Shown here: positions 63,572 through 64,000 of the stretch, one piece after another | Position numbering within the stretch: position 1 is the stretch's first letter | Layout: every line of letters starts with the position of its first letter | Source of the DNA: Pseudomonas sp. ATCC 13867 | GTDB lineage: Bacteria > Pseudomonadota > Gammaproteobacteria > Pseudomonadales > Pseudomonadaceae | Assembly: GCF_000349845.1 (NCBI RefSeq) | Contig: NC_020829.1 | Span: 2,425,001-2,489,000, forward strand | DNA: 64,000 nt | Direction of reading: 5' to 3' | Program-made: the position numbers and the translations under genes | Notes under the pieces: model-generated | Databases searched by the model: none | Seen by the model: the letters and a program-made list of their open reading frames with translations, nothing else | Told to the model about the DNA's origin: nothing

Positions 63572-64000
63572 ATGTCCCTGGGTATCGACTACTTGCGTTC
63601 ACTGCTCGAGGAAGACCCCGAGAAGGGCGTCTACCGCTGCCGGCGGGAGATGTTCACCGACCCGCGCCTGTTCGACCTGGAGATGAAGCACATCTTCGAG
63701 GGCAACTGGGTCTACCTCGCCCATGAAAGCCAGATCCCCGAGAAGAACGACTTCCTGACGACCATGATCGGTCGCCAGTCGATCTTCATCGCGCGCAACA
63801 AGGACGGCGTGCTCAACGCCTTCCTCAACGCCTGCAGCCACAAGGGCGCCATGCTCTGCCGGCACAAGTCCGGCAACCGTTCCAGCTACACCTGCCCGTT
63901 CCACGGCTGGACCTTCAACAACTCCGGCAAGCTGCTCAAGGTCAAGGACCCGGCCGAGGCCGGCTATCCGGAAGGCTTCAACTGCGAAGGCTCCCACGAC
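63572..64000 (+). CDS. benA: benzoate 1,2-dioxygenase large subunit, N-terminal part
   Basis: The first 143 residues of the ring-hydroxylating oxygenase alpha subunit are present; the gene runs off the window. [61 protein letters not shown] matches BenA. The Rieske cluster ligands appear as CSHKGAMLC and CPFHGW. A GGAGG site precedes 63572. With BenB and BenC (outside the window) it converts benzoate to its cis-dihydrodiol, the first step to catechol. Confidence 0.96.
   Translation, partial: MSLGIDYLRSLLEEDPEKGVYRCRREMFTDPRLFDLEMKHIFEGNWVYLAHESQIPEKNDFLTTMIGRQSIFIARNKDGVLNAFLNACSHKGAMLCRHKSGNRSSYTCPFHGWTFNNSGKLLKVKDPAEAGYPEGFNCEGSHD

Overview
The window looks like a chromosomal segment of a high-GC Pseudomonas. 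Codon use is strongly G/C at third positions. There are many short palindromic REP repeats of the Pseudomonas 'GTAGGAGCG...' kind, and a typical Pseudomonas gene set (pobA/pcaQ/pcaHG, pcaR, pcaK, benR/benA, hemO with a heme-uptake sigma system, polB, mltA, pdxB, a PmpM-like MATE pump, phnWX). The metabolic profile suggests a soil or water degrader close to the P. aeruginosa / P. citronellolis / P. nitroreducens group; the species assignment is inference only. No rRNA, tRNA, CRISPR array, prophage or full-length insertion sequence was found.

Layout. (1) 0.4-6 kb: 4-hydroxybenzoate and protocatechuate catabolism (pobA, pobR, pcaQ, pcaHG, then zapE). (2) 6.2-14.5 kb: a minus-strand eight-gene operon (acyl-CoA ligase, citryl-CoA-lyase-like protein, PcpA/LinE-type ring-cleavage dioxygenase, esterase, maleylacetate reductase, NIPSNAP protein, outer-membrane channel, ABM-domain protein) with a divergent GntR regulator. 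It appears to encode a hydroquinone-type route whose substrate I cannot name. (3) 14.8-22 kb: pcaR, ubiM, a small hypothetical gene and putA with GTTGCA operator sites. (4) 22-33 kb: an MFS carrier; a coupled amidohydrolase / TauE / bile-acid-symporter operon with a divergent AraC regulator; mltA; polB; an Lrp regulator. (5) 33-40 kb: housekeeping and small genes. (6) 39-44.6 kb: hemO and a HxuIRA-type heme uptake system with a Fur-like box. (7) 44.7-52 kb: phosphonate (2-aminoethylphosphonate) use: FAD oxidoreductase, OPA-type carrier, two LysR regulators, phnW, phnX. (8) 52-53 kb: a 207-bp MITE-like element splitting the phnX terminator, followed by a ~305-bp highly structured repeat. (9) 52.7-60 kb: XRE-cupin regulator, RhtA-like exporter, MATE pump, pdxB, a frameshifted small gene with an 11-G tract, and three metabolic genes. 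(10) 60-64 kb: pcaK, benR, the second copy of the ~305-bp repeat, and the start of benA behind a textbook BenR promoter.

How it works together. PobA makes protocatechuate, PcaHG opens it, PcaK imports 4-hydroxybenzoate, and PcaR and PcaQ control the pathway. BenA starts benzoate breakdown, which enters the same beta-ketoadipate route through catechol. The hydroquinone operon should also end at beta-ketoadipate (maleylacetate reductase). Operator-like sequences for PcaQ, PcaR, BenR, PutA and Fur can be read directly, which supports these assignments. The least explained items are the hydroquinone operon, the MITE inside a terminator, and the ~305-bp repeat whose hairpins show a compensatory base change between copies.
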